Below are positions 7,462-14,374 of a stretch of 64,000 nucleotides of DNA, piece by piece. Where the stretch lies: assembly GCF_035917995.1 (NCBI RefSeq), contig NZ_CP109131.1:6696001-6760000 (forward strand), given 5' to 3'. This DNA comes from Streptosporangium sp. NBC_01755 (lineage in GTDB: Bacteria > Actinomycetota > Actinomycetes > Streptosporangiales > Streptosporangiaceae). The notes under the pieces are model-generated. The model saw only the letters and a program-made list of their open reading frames with translations. It searched no databases and was not told where the DNA came from. Made by a program: the position numbers and the translations under genes. Numbering within the stretch: position 1 is the stretch's first letter; each line of letters opens with the position of its first letter.

Positions 7462-7630
7462 GGACGCTTCGCTCACCTCGGGGGTTACCTGCCATAGCGG
7501 GCCGGCATGGACGCCCCCTCGGGGGTTATGTGCCACAGCAGGCCGGCATGGACGCCACTCCTGGGGTTACCCGCCACAGCGGGCGGTATGGACGCCCCCT
7601 CGGGGGTTACCTGCCACAGCAGGCCGGCAT
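7462..7630. repeat. Four tandem structured repeats of about 41 bp
   Basis: Units start with GGACGC at 7462 (47 bp), 7509 (41 bp), 7550 (40 bp) and 7590 (41 bp), with a fifth partial GGACGC at 7631. Each holds a CCCCCGAGGGGG-type dyad and a CCTGC-TGTG-GCAGG-type dyad on the minus strand. In the third unit the second stem is CCCGC/GCGGG instead of CCTGC/GCAGG, a paired change. The arrangement is too regular in period and lacks spacers, so it is not CRISPR. It lies directly 5' of the small ORF and 3' of the LLM pseudogene on the minus strand. Confidence 0.85.
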
Positions 7631-7759
7631 GGACGCTGAGGAGCCCTCGCCCGGCGAGGGCGCGCTCGCCCTCGTGCAAATCGACGATCGCCCGCGGGAA
7701 GAGGTGGATCCCGGGCGGGCCGGGCAGGCCTGCCGGCCGGGGAGCCGATCAGGGGCCGG

Positions 7760-8404
7760 TCAGGGGCCGGTGGCGAGGACGGCCGCGCGCATGAGCCGTC
7801 CCGGATCGGTGTCGGGGTCGTCGCGGACGACCGCCACGTCCAGACCGGCGGCGGCCAGGCGGCCGAGTGACGCGGCGGCGTCGGCCGCCGTCCCGGCGGC
7901 GGTGAACAGGTCGAGCAGCGCGTCGTCGACGAGGTCGGTGCGCGGAGCGTCGGCGAGCCACCCCTCGCGGAACGCGGCGCACAGCCCCGCGTCGAGCCCC
8001 GCGGTCCTGGTGATCTCATGGTCGCCGTGCACGCCGAGGTAGGTCGCCACCATGGGGCGCAGCCGGTCGCGGGCCGCGCGCGCGTCCTCGCCCACCGACA
8101 GCCCGACGTAGGCGGCCAGCTCCACCCCGGCTCCGACGCGTTCGCGGACCGAGGCGACGTAGGGCGCGGAGGAGAGGATGGACAGCAGCAGGCCGTCCGC
8201 CCGCTCGGCGGCCAGGGCCAGCGCCCGCGGGCCCTTGACTCCCAGCACGATCGGCGGGGTACGGCGCGGCGGGGTGAAGGACAGCCCGGCCGACACGCGG
8301 AAGTGCTCCCCCCGGTGGTCGACGCGCTCGCCGGTCATCATCGCCCTGACGACGTCGACCGCCTCGGCCAGGCGGCCGATCGGCCGGTCGAAGGGGATGC
8401 CGAT
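7760..8404 (-). pseudogene. LLM-class (F420-dependent type) oxidoreductase, C-terminal fragment
   Basis: The frame from about IGIPFDRPIGRLAEAVDVVR to the stop is the C-terminal two thirds of a luciferase-like flavin/F420 oxidoreductase, with the family phrases RGEHFRVS, PPIVLGVKGPRALALAAERADG and the late AAGLDVAVV. Upstream of codon 8404 the same strand continues as a PLP-enzyme fragment in another frame, so the N-terminal part is missing here. An LLM N-terminus lies 730 bp upstream (9133-9432). The two could be halves of one gene split by foreign fragments or remnants of two LLM genes in one operon. Confidence 0.8.
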
Positions 8405-8727
8405 AGCCGTCGACGCCGTAGGGGATGGACCCCACCGGCGGGTCGGCGTGCCCGGACATCGCCAGCCAGCCACGCTCCTCGACGAGCCGCCGCATCAGGC
8501 GCCACCGGTCCGGGGGGTTTTCCAGGGCGACGACGCGGGCGCCGTACACCTGTATGAGGGTCTTCATCGTGGTCGGCACCGACGCCACGGTCAGCACCAC
8601 GCAGGGCAGCCCCGCGCGCGCCGCGTAGGCGGCGACCGCCGCCCCGTGGTTGCCGGTGCTCGCCACGACCACCGCTTCGACGCCCAGTCCCACGGCCTTG
8701 GTGACCGCCACGGCGGCCAGCCGGTCT
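8405..8727 (-). pseudogene. PLP-dependent enzyme fragment (threonine synthase/dehydratase-like)
   Basis: About 105 residues in the frame AVAVTKAVGLGVEAVVVAST, then GNHGAAVAAYAARAGLPCVV, ending GHADPPVGSIPYGVDGYR. The SxGNHG motif binds the PLP phosphate in fold-type II enzymes. Both the catalytic Lys region before and the C-terminal half after are absent. The join to the LLM fragment is at TAC GGC GTC GAC GGC TAT CGG, where the reading frame changes. Not a functional gene. Confidence 0.78.
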
Positions 8728-9133
8728 GGGCGTCGGCCAGGGCCGAGCGCGGCCCGGTGGTCGCCACCACGAAGCGCGGCTCCGCGCCACCGGCGACCAT
8801 CGTGGCGGCCACCGCCCGGGCGAGTTCCTGCTCGGTCACCCCATCCGCGGCGATCTCCAGGGCGGCGCGTACCCCGGCCTCGGCGAGCCGGGCGGCGTGG
8901 CGCAGCAGCATCACCTCGCCGGGGAGTTTCACCCCGCGGACCAGGCTCGCCCAGCCGGTGGCGTCGGCCGCGGCGGGGTCGCCCGCGGCCTCGCGCAGGG
9001 CCGAATCGCCGTCGAGCCCCTCGACGCCGTAGCGGAGCCCCGCCCCGGCGGCCCGGGCCGCGGTGGCGAGCGCCGCGTACAGATCGGGGTGCCGGTCGGC
9101 GGCGCCGGTGAGGGGCGTGGGGCCGGACGACTC
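8727..9133 (-). pseudogene. M24 family metallopeptidase (Xaa-Pro peptidase-like) internal fragment
   Basis: About 133 residues in the frame SGPTPLTGAADRHPDLYAAL to TTGPRSALADAQ. The stretch VKLPGEVMLLRHAARLAEAG and the later AEPRFVVATTGPRSALA are characteristic of the pita-bread peptidases just before the metal-binding residues. The metal ligands themselves are missing because the frame joins a PLP-enzyme fragment near 8727. At the other side it joins an LLM N-terminus near 9133. Confidence 0.75.
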
Positions 9134-9432
9134 GAATTGGCGGCCACGACCGGGTTGCGGAACGGCAGCACCATGATCGCCGTGGCCAGCCGGATCCGGC
9201 TGGTGAGCGCCGCGACGTAGCTCAGGTAGGCGAACGGGTCGTAGTAGCGGGGCGGGGTGTCGAACTCCTCGCGAACGTAGCCCTGCGTGGTCACGTGGTC
9301 GTTGCCCCAGACCGAGTCGAATCCCAGCCGCTCGGCCTGGACGGCCAGCTCGACCGCCTCACCGGCGTCGGCGTAGGGGACGGGGTACATCAGTCCCTCG
9401 GTGCCCGTGGGCACTCCCAGACCGAATCTCAT
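9133..9432 (-). pseudogene. LLM-class oxidoreductase, N-terminal fragment
   Basis: ATG at 9430-9432 with AAGGAG upstream overlaps the permease stop. About 100 residues read MRFGLGVPTGTEGLMYPVPY, later VQAERLGFDSVWGNDHVT and RIRLATAIMVLPFRNPVVAA, the first third of an LLM oxidoreductase. The expected continuation (VLSGGR and the flavin pocket) is replaced by an M24 peptidase fragment. The good start suggests a truncated product could still be made. Confidence 0.82.
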
Positions 9433-10286
9433 CGAACATCTCCTTCCCGTGCGTCGGCCACGACCGCGACCTGTGTGCTCCGTCTGAGGGCGGCCACCGC
9501 CCAGCCCAGTACGGCATAGCAGACGAACCCGTAGACCAGCCCCTCGATCGCGTCGGTCAGCAGGACGTCGGTGTACTTCGCCAGCACCGCCGCCACGACC
9601 CAGGCCGCGAGGGCCTCGATCCGCACCGTCGGCGCCGACTCCAGCAGCTGGTCGCCCGTGCGGCGGCGGGCCAGGATCCAGAAGTGCGCGATGAGCACGC
9701 CGGCGAACGGCGGCGCGACGACCGCGATGACGTTCAGGAAGACGAGGAACTGGGCGGCCAGGCCGGCGAAGGCGACCAGGACCGCGATGACGATCGAGAT
9801 CATGGTCCAGACGGGTTTGCCGACGCGCAGCCCCAGGGTGTTGGAGGCGTTGGTGAAGGCGAGCGAGGCCGAGTAGAGGTTGTTGTCGGCGGTGTTCCAC
9901 AGGGCCAGCACCAGCATCACCGCGGCCGGGGCGAGCAGGCCCAGTCCCTGCATGACCAGCACGAAGTTGCTGTTGCCCACGGACATGGCCGAGATGGTGG
10001 CGATGGTCTCGAAGACCCCCGCGCCCACGACGAACCCGACGAAGCAGGAGATGATCACGTCACGGCCGCGGGAGGCGAAGCGCGTCACGTCCCCGACGAG
10101 CGCGGCGCCGGTGACCCACGTCGAGATGACGGCGCCGACCGCGACGGCGAAGCCGATGGGCACCGCGGGCTGCTGGGTGACCACCTCGGCGAACCCGCCG
10201 TCCCCGCCGCCGATCTTGAAGAGCGCCAGCAGCGCGATCGCGACCTCGATGGGCACCGCGATCGCGGAGAACTTCGCCAGCCGTTC
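9429..10286 (-). pseudogene. NCS1 family (cytosine/purine-type) permease, 5'-truncated
   Basis: From about ERLAKFSAIAVPIEVAIAL to the stop this is the C-terminal 285 residues of a nucleobase:cation symporter with many hydrophobic helices, including STWVTGAALVGDVTRFA, GVFETIATISAMSVGNSNF and the ALWNTADNNLYSASLAFTN motif typical of CodB-like proteins. The first ~150-200 residues are absent; the tnpB element ends where the permease resumes. The stop overlaps the LLM start (ATGA), so permease and LLM formed one operon. Function should be lost. Confidence 0.85.
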
Positions 10287-10319
10287 GCTGATTCTCAGTG
10301 TTTGTCGTTGAGGATCAGC
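10287..10319 (-). other. Terminal hairpin at the right end of the tnpB element (probable omega-RNA 3' end)
   Basis: Minus-strand GCTGATCCTCA (10319-10309) pairs with TGAGAATCAGC (10297-10287) with one C-A mismatch and an 11-nt loop that overlaps the tnpB stop. Imperfect palindromes mark the ends of IS200/IS605-group elements, and in known TnpB systems the RNA scaffold covers this end with the guide read from the base after it. Here the guide would be the permease sequence from about 10286 downward. Confidence 0.6.
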
Positions 10320-11665
10320 GAGCCGCCGCGTTGCCGCAGCGGCGTTCCCCGTTTTCGGGGTTCCCGTTTCACCGGTGCGCGCCCGGCACAGGTGCCGGGT
10401 CCTACCGCTCCTCGGCGGGCGTTTACCGTCTCCCCGCAACTCTGGGCGACGTCGGCCGCGAGCGTGGCCAGGTTACGGGCGGCGTTCAGATCCCGATCCA
10501 GGACCAGACCACACCCGCCGCATTCAAAAATGCGTTCGGACAGGGCGAGCTTGGCTTTCACCACACCACAACCCGAACACGTCTTACTACTGGGATACCA
10601 GCGGCTCGCCACCACCAGCTGACCACCACCCCAGCCGGTCTTGTAGGTGAGCTGCCGTCTCACCTCACCCATCCCGACGTCGGCGACCGCGCGGGCCAGG
10701 CGCCGGTTGGCGAGCATGCCCGACACGTTCAGGTTCTCGACCACGACCGTGCCGTAGAGGCGGGCCAGTTCGCTGGTGAGCTTATGTAGGCCGTCGCGCC
10801 GCTGCCGGGCCGCCCTCGCGTGCGCCTTGCCCAGCGCGGCCTTGGTCTTGCGCCAGCGTGCTGACGGCTCCCGGCGACCACCAGCAGAAGTGCGCGGCCC
10901 TGCCTGGCGGGCCAGTTGCCTGTTGAGCCGCCGCAACCGCCGCAACGCCGAACGGTGATGTCTGGGGTTGTCGACGACCTGGCCGGTGGACAGCACCGCC
11001 AGCGCCTTAACTCCCAGATCCACCCCCACCACCGCCCCCGGCCGGGCCGGAACATGCTCGGCGCGGTCGATCTCGCAGGTGAACGACACAAACCACCGGC
11101 CCCCCTCCCACCGGATGGTCGCCGACAGAATCCGGCCCGTACCCCGCTCCAGGTGACGGGCGAGCTTCCGAGTGGACTCACACGTGCGGATCGTGCCCAG
11201 CCGCGGCAACGTGACATGCCGACGATCGGCCTCCACGCGGATGGTGCCGGTGCTGAACCGGCAGGCCGGGGTGGTGCGGTGCTTGGACTTGAACCGGGGA
11301 AACCCGACCTTCTTTCCCTTGCGCTTGCCGGTGCGCGAATCGGCCCAGTTGCGCAACGCCCGCGCCAGCGCCTCCAGGCCGCTGTTGTAGGCCTCCTTGG
11401 AGTTCTCACCCCACCACGGCGCGACACCGTCCTTGGCCACGTTCCACCGTCTGCGCAACGCGTACAGCGACCAGGGCACCTCGGTCAGCAACTCAGTCGC
11501 CACTCCGTAGGTCTTCTCCGCCTCCCGCTGCGACAGCGCCGCCTTGACCAGGCCCAGCGCCCAGTTAAACGCGAACCGCGCCGCCCCGCCATGTGAGAAC
11601 AACGCACCGGCCTGGGCCGGAGCGGGGTCGAGGGCAAAGCGGTAGGCCTGCTGAACCCACACCAC
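10295..11665 (-). CDS. tnpB: RNA-guided endonuclease TnpB (IS605/IS1341-type)
   Basis: A 456-residue TnpB. The N-terminal OrfB HTH region (YRFALDPAPAQ) is followed by the RuvC-like nuclease: Asp in VVGVDLGVKALAVLS, Glu in VVVENLNVSGM and Asp in LDRDLNAARNL, with a zinc ribbon CSGCG...CGGCG between the last two. All catalytic residues are present. The C-terminal ILNDKH is common in actinobacterial members. No tnpA (Y1 transposase) is nearby, so the element is of the stand-alone type that moves only with help. It sits between two genes that both lost their 5' ends. Confidence 0.93.
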   Translation of the reverse strand: MVWVQQAYRFALDPAPAQAGALFSHGGAARFAFNWALGLVKAALSQREAEKTYGVATELLTEVPWSLYALRRRWNVAKDGVAPWWGENSKEAYNSGLEALARALRNWADSRTGKRKGKKVGFPRFKSKHRTTPACRFSTGTIRVEADRRHVTLPRLGTIRTCESTRKLARHLERGTGRILSATIRWEGGRWFVSFTCEIDRAEHVPARPGAVVGVDLGVKALAVLSTGQVVDNPRHHRSALRRLRRLNRQLARQAGPRTSAGGRREPSARWRKTKAALGKAHARAARQRRDGLHKLTSELARLYGTVVVENLNVSGMLANRRLARAVADVGMGEVRRQLTYKTGWGGGQLVVASRWYPSSKTCSGCGVVKAKLALSERIFECGGCGLVLDRDLNAARNLATLAADVAQSCGETVNARRGAVGPGTCAGRAPVKREPRKRGTPLRQRGGSLILNDKH

Positions 11666-11856
11666 CCCACCCCCTGCCCTTTACCCACCGCTGTCGAACG
11701 ACGACGGCTAGCTTACCCTCAGGGATGATCGACAGCTCCCCAATCAGCAGGAAAGCCCGCCAACGGCACGGGACCCAACCCCGACAGCGCGTACCGCCTC
11801 CTGCCACACCTCGGCCCGCCGGACAGAGAAGGCCAAAGGAGAACTGATAACCACTG

Positions 11857-12174
11857 ATGAAGCAATCAACAGCCCATAGCCCCCTCGACGCCCGCCGCCT
11901 GGTGGACACGGTGCTGACCCCGTTGCGGCCCAGCCCGGCGCTCATCGAGACCCTGCGGGCCTATCTCGCCTGCGGCCTGTCGGTACGGCTGACCGCGCAG
12001 CACCTGTCGATCCACGAGAACACCGTCAGCTACCGCCTGCGCCGCATCCTCGGGCTCCTGGAACTGGACGGCTCCTCCCGGCTGCTGCGCCCCGACGTCC
12101 TCCTCGCGCTGCGGGCCGACGAGCTCGGCCAGGGCCGACGGGACGCGCGCCTCACCGACCGCGGCACGGAGTGA
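11857..12174 (+). pseudogene. PucR family regulator, C-terminal HTH fragment
   Basis: The 105-residue frame contains VDTVLTPLRPSPALIETLRA, then LSVRLTAQHLSIHENTVSYR and LRRILGLL, the C-terminal PucR-type HTH (HTH_30). Full-length members have some 400 more N-terminal residues (sensor and GGDEF-like parts), absent here. The gene pointed away from the permease, so it was most likely its divergent regulator before the tnpB insertion or an associated deletion removed both 5' ends. AAAGGAG at 11836-11842 precedes the ATG by 14 nt, so a small HTH-only protein could be made, but I treat it as a remnant. Confidence 0.78.
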
Positions 12175-12225
12175 CCGGCCCGGTTCGTGGGCGACGGCCA
12201 CGGGCCGGGCCGTCGACCGCCCTCT

Positions 12226-12257
12226 CCCGTCCACCCTGCGGACGCGGGGTGGACGGG
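12226..12257. terminator. Bidirectional terminator between the PucR remnant and manA
   Basis: CCCGTCCACCC at 12226-12236 pairs with GGGTGGACGGG at 12247-12257 (11 bp perfect, 10-nt loop) between convergent genes. Confidence 0.75.
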
Positions 12258-12309
12258 GACGGGGAGCCTGCGGTAGCCGGGGTCGGCGGCCCGGTCACGG
12301 TGTGGCGGG

Positions 12310-13413
12310 TCAGCCGACGCCGGGTTCAGCCCAGAAGATCGTTCCGGGGCCGCGCAGCTCAACCGCGCCATAGGAGGCGGGGACGAAGGCGGACTCGCCC
12401 GACCGTAGAACCTGCCCGCCGACCTCGACCTTGCCCTCGGTGCACACCAGGATGCGCGGTATCCCCCCCTCCAGGGGGAGCCCGGAGCCCGGGACGGCCG
12501 TGCCGAGGCGGAACTCCGGGGCGAGCGTGTGGTAGAGGTTGCCGACCGGCTCGACCGGCAGGGGCGAGATCGAGGGGTCGGTGACGCGCAGCAGCTCGTC
12601 GACGTCCATCGGCTTGCCGGTCAGCCCCGCGCGGAGCACGTTGTCGGAGCTGCCCATGATCTCCACACCGAAACCGCTCAGGTAGCAGTGCAGGACTCCC
12701 GCGTCCAGGAACAGCGCCTCACCGGGCCGCAGCTCATGGCGCTGCAGGAACAGCGGGGCGAGGCAGGCCGGGTCCTCGGGGTGGATGCGGGCCAGGCGTA
12801 CGACCGGTTCGTTGTCGGGGCCGCCGGCGGCCGACGCGGCCCGCGCGATCGCGGCCACAAGATCCCCCCTGCCCTCCTTCGGCCACTCCACCAGCGCGTG
12901 GAGCGCGGCGGAGGCGTCCCCGGCCGCCAGCGGCGCCACGACGGGCTCCAGGTCCGGCACGCCCAGCCCGCCGATGAGCGCCGCGGCCTCTCGCGGCGGA
13001 CGGAACCCGGCCAGCGCGGTGAACGGGGTCAGTGCGCAGATCAACTCGGGCTTGGGGAACGGGTCGACGTAGACGCCCCTGGCGTAGCCCTCCTCCGCCT
13101 GCCGCCGCGACGGGTGAACCTGCAGTGACAGCGGCAGGTCCACGGCGATCAGCTTCAGCAGGTACGGCAACCGCGTGCCGAACCGCTTGACGGTCTCCTT
13201 CCCCAGTTCGGCCATCGGGTCGGCGGCCACCGTCTCGGCGAGGGAGTGCCAAGCTCCCTGACGCAGCACCGACGAGGAGCCGGACGGGTGGGTGCCGAGC
13301 CACATCTCCGCCTCGGGCCGCTCCGCGGGGGAGGGACGCCCGGCCAGCGTGGCGATGGCCGTGCGCGATCCCCAGTCGTAGTTCTTCACGGGATTGCGCA
13401 GCAGATCCGTCAT
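12310..13413 (-). CDS. manA: Mannose-6-phosphate isomerase, class I
   Basis: A 367-residue zinc enzyme interconverting fructose 6-phosphate and mannose 6-phosphate, feeding GDP-mannose for mannolipids. It starts MTDLLRNPVKNYDWGSRTAI with GGAGACG just upstream; the open frame runs much further 5' but through a tRNA gene and is not coding there. Family landmarks are AEMWLGTHPSG, LPLSLQVHPSRRQAEEGYAR with the zinc-binding Gln-His, KPELICALTPFTALAGFR and the late LDAGVLHCYLSGFGVEIMGSSDNVLRAGLT-like stretch with its His. Its start overlaps the stop of a 45-codon small ORF. Confidence 0.95.
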   Translation of the reverse strand: MTDLLRNPVKNYDWGSRTAIATLAGRPSPAERPEAEMWLGTHPSGSSSVLRQGAWHSLAETVAADPMAELGKETVKRFGTRLPYLLKLIAVDLPLSLQVHPSRRQAEEGYARGVYVDPFPKPELICALTPFTALAGFRPPREAAALIGGLGVPDLEPVVAPLAAGDASAALHALVEWPKEGRGDLVAAIARAASAAGGPDNEPVVRLARIHPEDPACLAPLFLQRHELRPGEALFLDAGVLHCYLSGFGVEIMGSSDNVLRAGLTGKPMDVDELLRVTDPSISPLPVEPVGNLYHTLAPEFRLGTAVPGSGLPLEGGIPRILVCTEGKVEVGGQVLRSGESAFVPASYGAVELRGPGTIFWAEPGVG

Positions 13414-13547
13414 GACGTCTCCAACAGAGCGGTTCCGCGCGGTCCGCCGCCGTTCCCCGGCAGGGGGGACCGTCGTGACGCGGGGACGTCGCCCGGCCCG
13501 GTCGTGCCGGCCGCCGCGCGGGCGGCGGGGATGAAGGAGCTGTTCAT
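13410..13547 (-). CDS. Candidate 45-residue small ORF translationally coupled to manA
   Basis: ATG at 13545-13547 with GGAGGG four bases upstream opens 45 codons (MNSSFIPAARAAAGTTGPGD to TALLETS) whose TGA overlaps the manA ATG (TCATGA). Codon third positions are strongly G/C in the first half. The peptide is Ala/Gly/Pro-rich, without a membrane segment or a known domain. The ribosome binding site and the ATGA overlap argue for translation, and manA would then be coupled to it. It may act as a leader whose sequence does not matter. Confidence 0.4.
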   Translation of the reverse strand: MNSSFIPAARAAAGTTGPGDVPASRRSPLPGNGGGPRGTALLETS

Positions 13548-13944
13548 GACCCTCCGTGTCCGTGAATCCGAGCGGGAAACGAATGAATGCCGCGAACGCC
13601 GATGCTACGCGTCTTCGATGTCTCTCGACCGCGAATACGCGGCCAAGATCGGGTGAACAGGTCCGTCGACCGCGAGGTGACGGATGACGGCACCGGCAGG
13701 GGCACTCCCGACATCCGGGGCCGCGCGCTATGTCCGGGGGTGGCACGTTATGGAGGCCGCCACCGAGTCGGGCGGTGCGCTTGGTGCGGGTGGGCACTCC
13801 GGCGGTGGACGGCGGTGCCGAGTGTGATCCGGCCCGCGGCCGCGGTCCACCGGCGACCGGCCGGAAGAGCACGAAGCCGCCAAGGCCCCGAACCGGAACT
13901 TTGACGGCTGTTCGATCTGATCCGCTCATGGTCGCCATGAGCGA
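13548..13944. other. Stretch between the manA leader ORF and tRNA-Val with no clear gene
   Basis: About 400 bp. It must hold the manA promoter (minus strand). TAGCAT, on the minus strand near 13605-13600, is a possible -10 box. A long minus-strand frame crosses the region into the tRNA genes and is not credible. I see no other structure. Confidence 0.5.
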
Positions 13945-14019
13945 TGGTGGACGATACAGGGATTGAACCTGTGACCTCTTCCGTGTCAGGGAAGCGCTCT
14001 CCCGCTGAGCTAATCGTCC
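13945..14019 (-). tRNA. tRNA-Val(GAC)
   Basis: The complement folds into a cloverleaf: acceptor GGACGAT/ATCGTCC, D arm AGCTC..GAGC, anticodon stem CTTCC/GGAAG with loop CTGACAC (anticodon GAC), T arm ending GGTTCAATCCC. The discriminator A is followed by an encoded CCA (13947-13945). Confidence 0.95.
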
Positions 14020-14033
14020 TCGCTGCGAACCAG

Positions 14034-14104
14034 AGGTGGAGACGGGATTTGAACCCGTGTACACGGCTTTGCAGGCCGTTGCCTCGCCTCTCGGCCACTC
14101 CACC
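14034..14104 (-). tRNA. tRNA-Cys(GCA)
   Basis: Acceptor GGTGGAG/CTCCACC, anticodon loop CTGCAAA between ACGGC and GCCGT (anticodon GCA), T loop GTTCAAATC. Discriminator T; CCA not encoded. It lies 14 bp upstream of tRNA-Val in transcription order. Confidence 0.95.
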
Positions 14105-14130
14105 GAGTGGGGGGACCGGAGTCCCTTCCG

Positions 14131-14202
14131 AGCGGAAGACGGGATTCGAACCCGCGACCCTCACCTTGGCAAGGTGATGCTCTACCACTGAGCCACTTCC
14201 GC
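14131..14202 (-). tRNA. tRNA-Gly(GCC)
   Basis: Acceptor GCGGAAG/CTTCCGC, anticodon stem TCACC/GGTGA around TTGCCAA (anticodon GCC), T loop GTTCGAATC. CCA not encoded. First gene of a Gly-Cys-Val tRNA cluster on the minus strand, an arrangement common in actinobacteria. Confidence 0.95.
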
Positions 14203-14305
14203 GTGCCTCCGGGACCTGCCCGGACTCACTGCGAGAACTCTAGCGAATACCCGGCCACTCCCCAAACCGAGCGCTACCGGTATCGTGAGATGTAAGGAGC
14301 CAGCA

Positions 14306-14374
14306 ATGGGTTCACCAGTTACCAAGTTCAACCTACGCGAGAGAGTGACAGCATGCGCGACAACGAGGTCGTGA
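14306..14374 (+). promoter_or_regulatory. Upstream ORF overlapping the hutH start
   Basis: The strongest Shine-Dalgarno before hutH (AAGGAG, 14294-14299) serves an ATG at 14306 that opens 22 codons, MGSPVTKFNLRERVTACATT then RS, in a different frame and stops 22 bp inside hutH. hutH itself has only a weak GAGAGA-like site. This places hutH initiation under influence of the upstream frame, by coupling or attenuation. No His codon run is present, so it is not a classical amino-acid attenuator. Confidence 0.4.

Noticed and set aside
7462..7630. CRISPR array
   Set aside because: Units are contiguous without unique spacers, and no cas gene is present.
7269..8042. 257-codon plus-strand frame crossing the tandem repeats
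   Set aside because: It owes its length to high GC, crosses repeats and runs antisense to the LLM fragment; no ribosome binding site and no domain.
13414..14103. Extension of the manA frame to 597 codons
   Set aside because: It crosses tRNA-Val and reads antisense-neutral sequence; homologues start at the ATG at 13413, which has a ribosome binding site.
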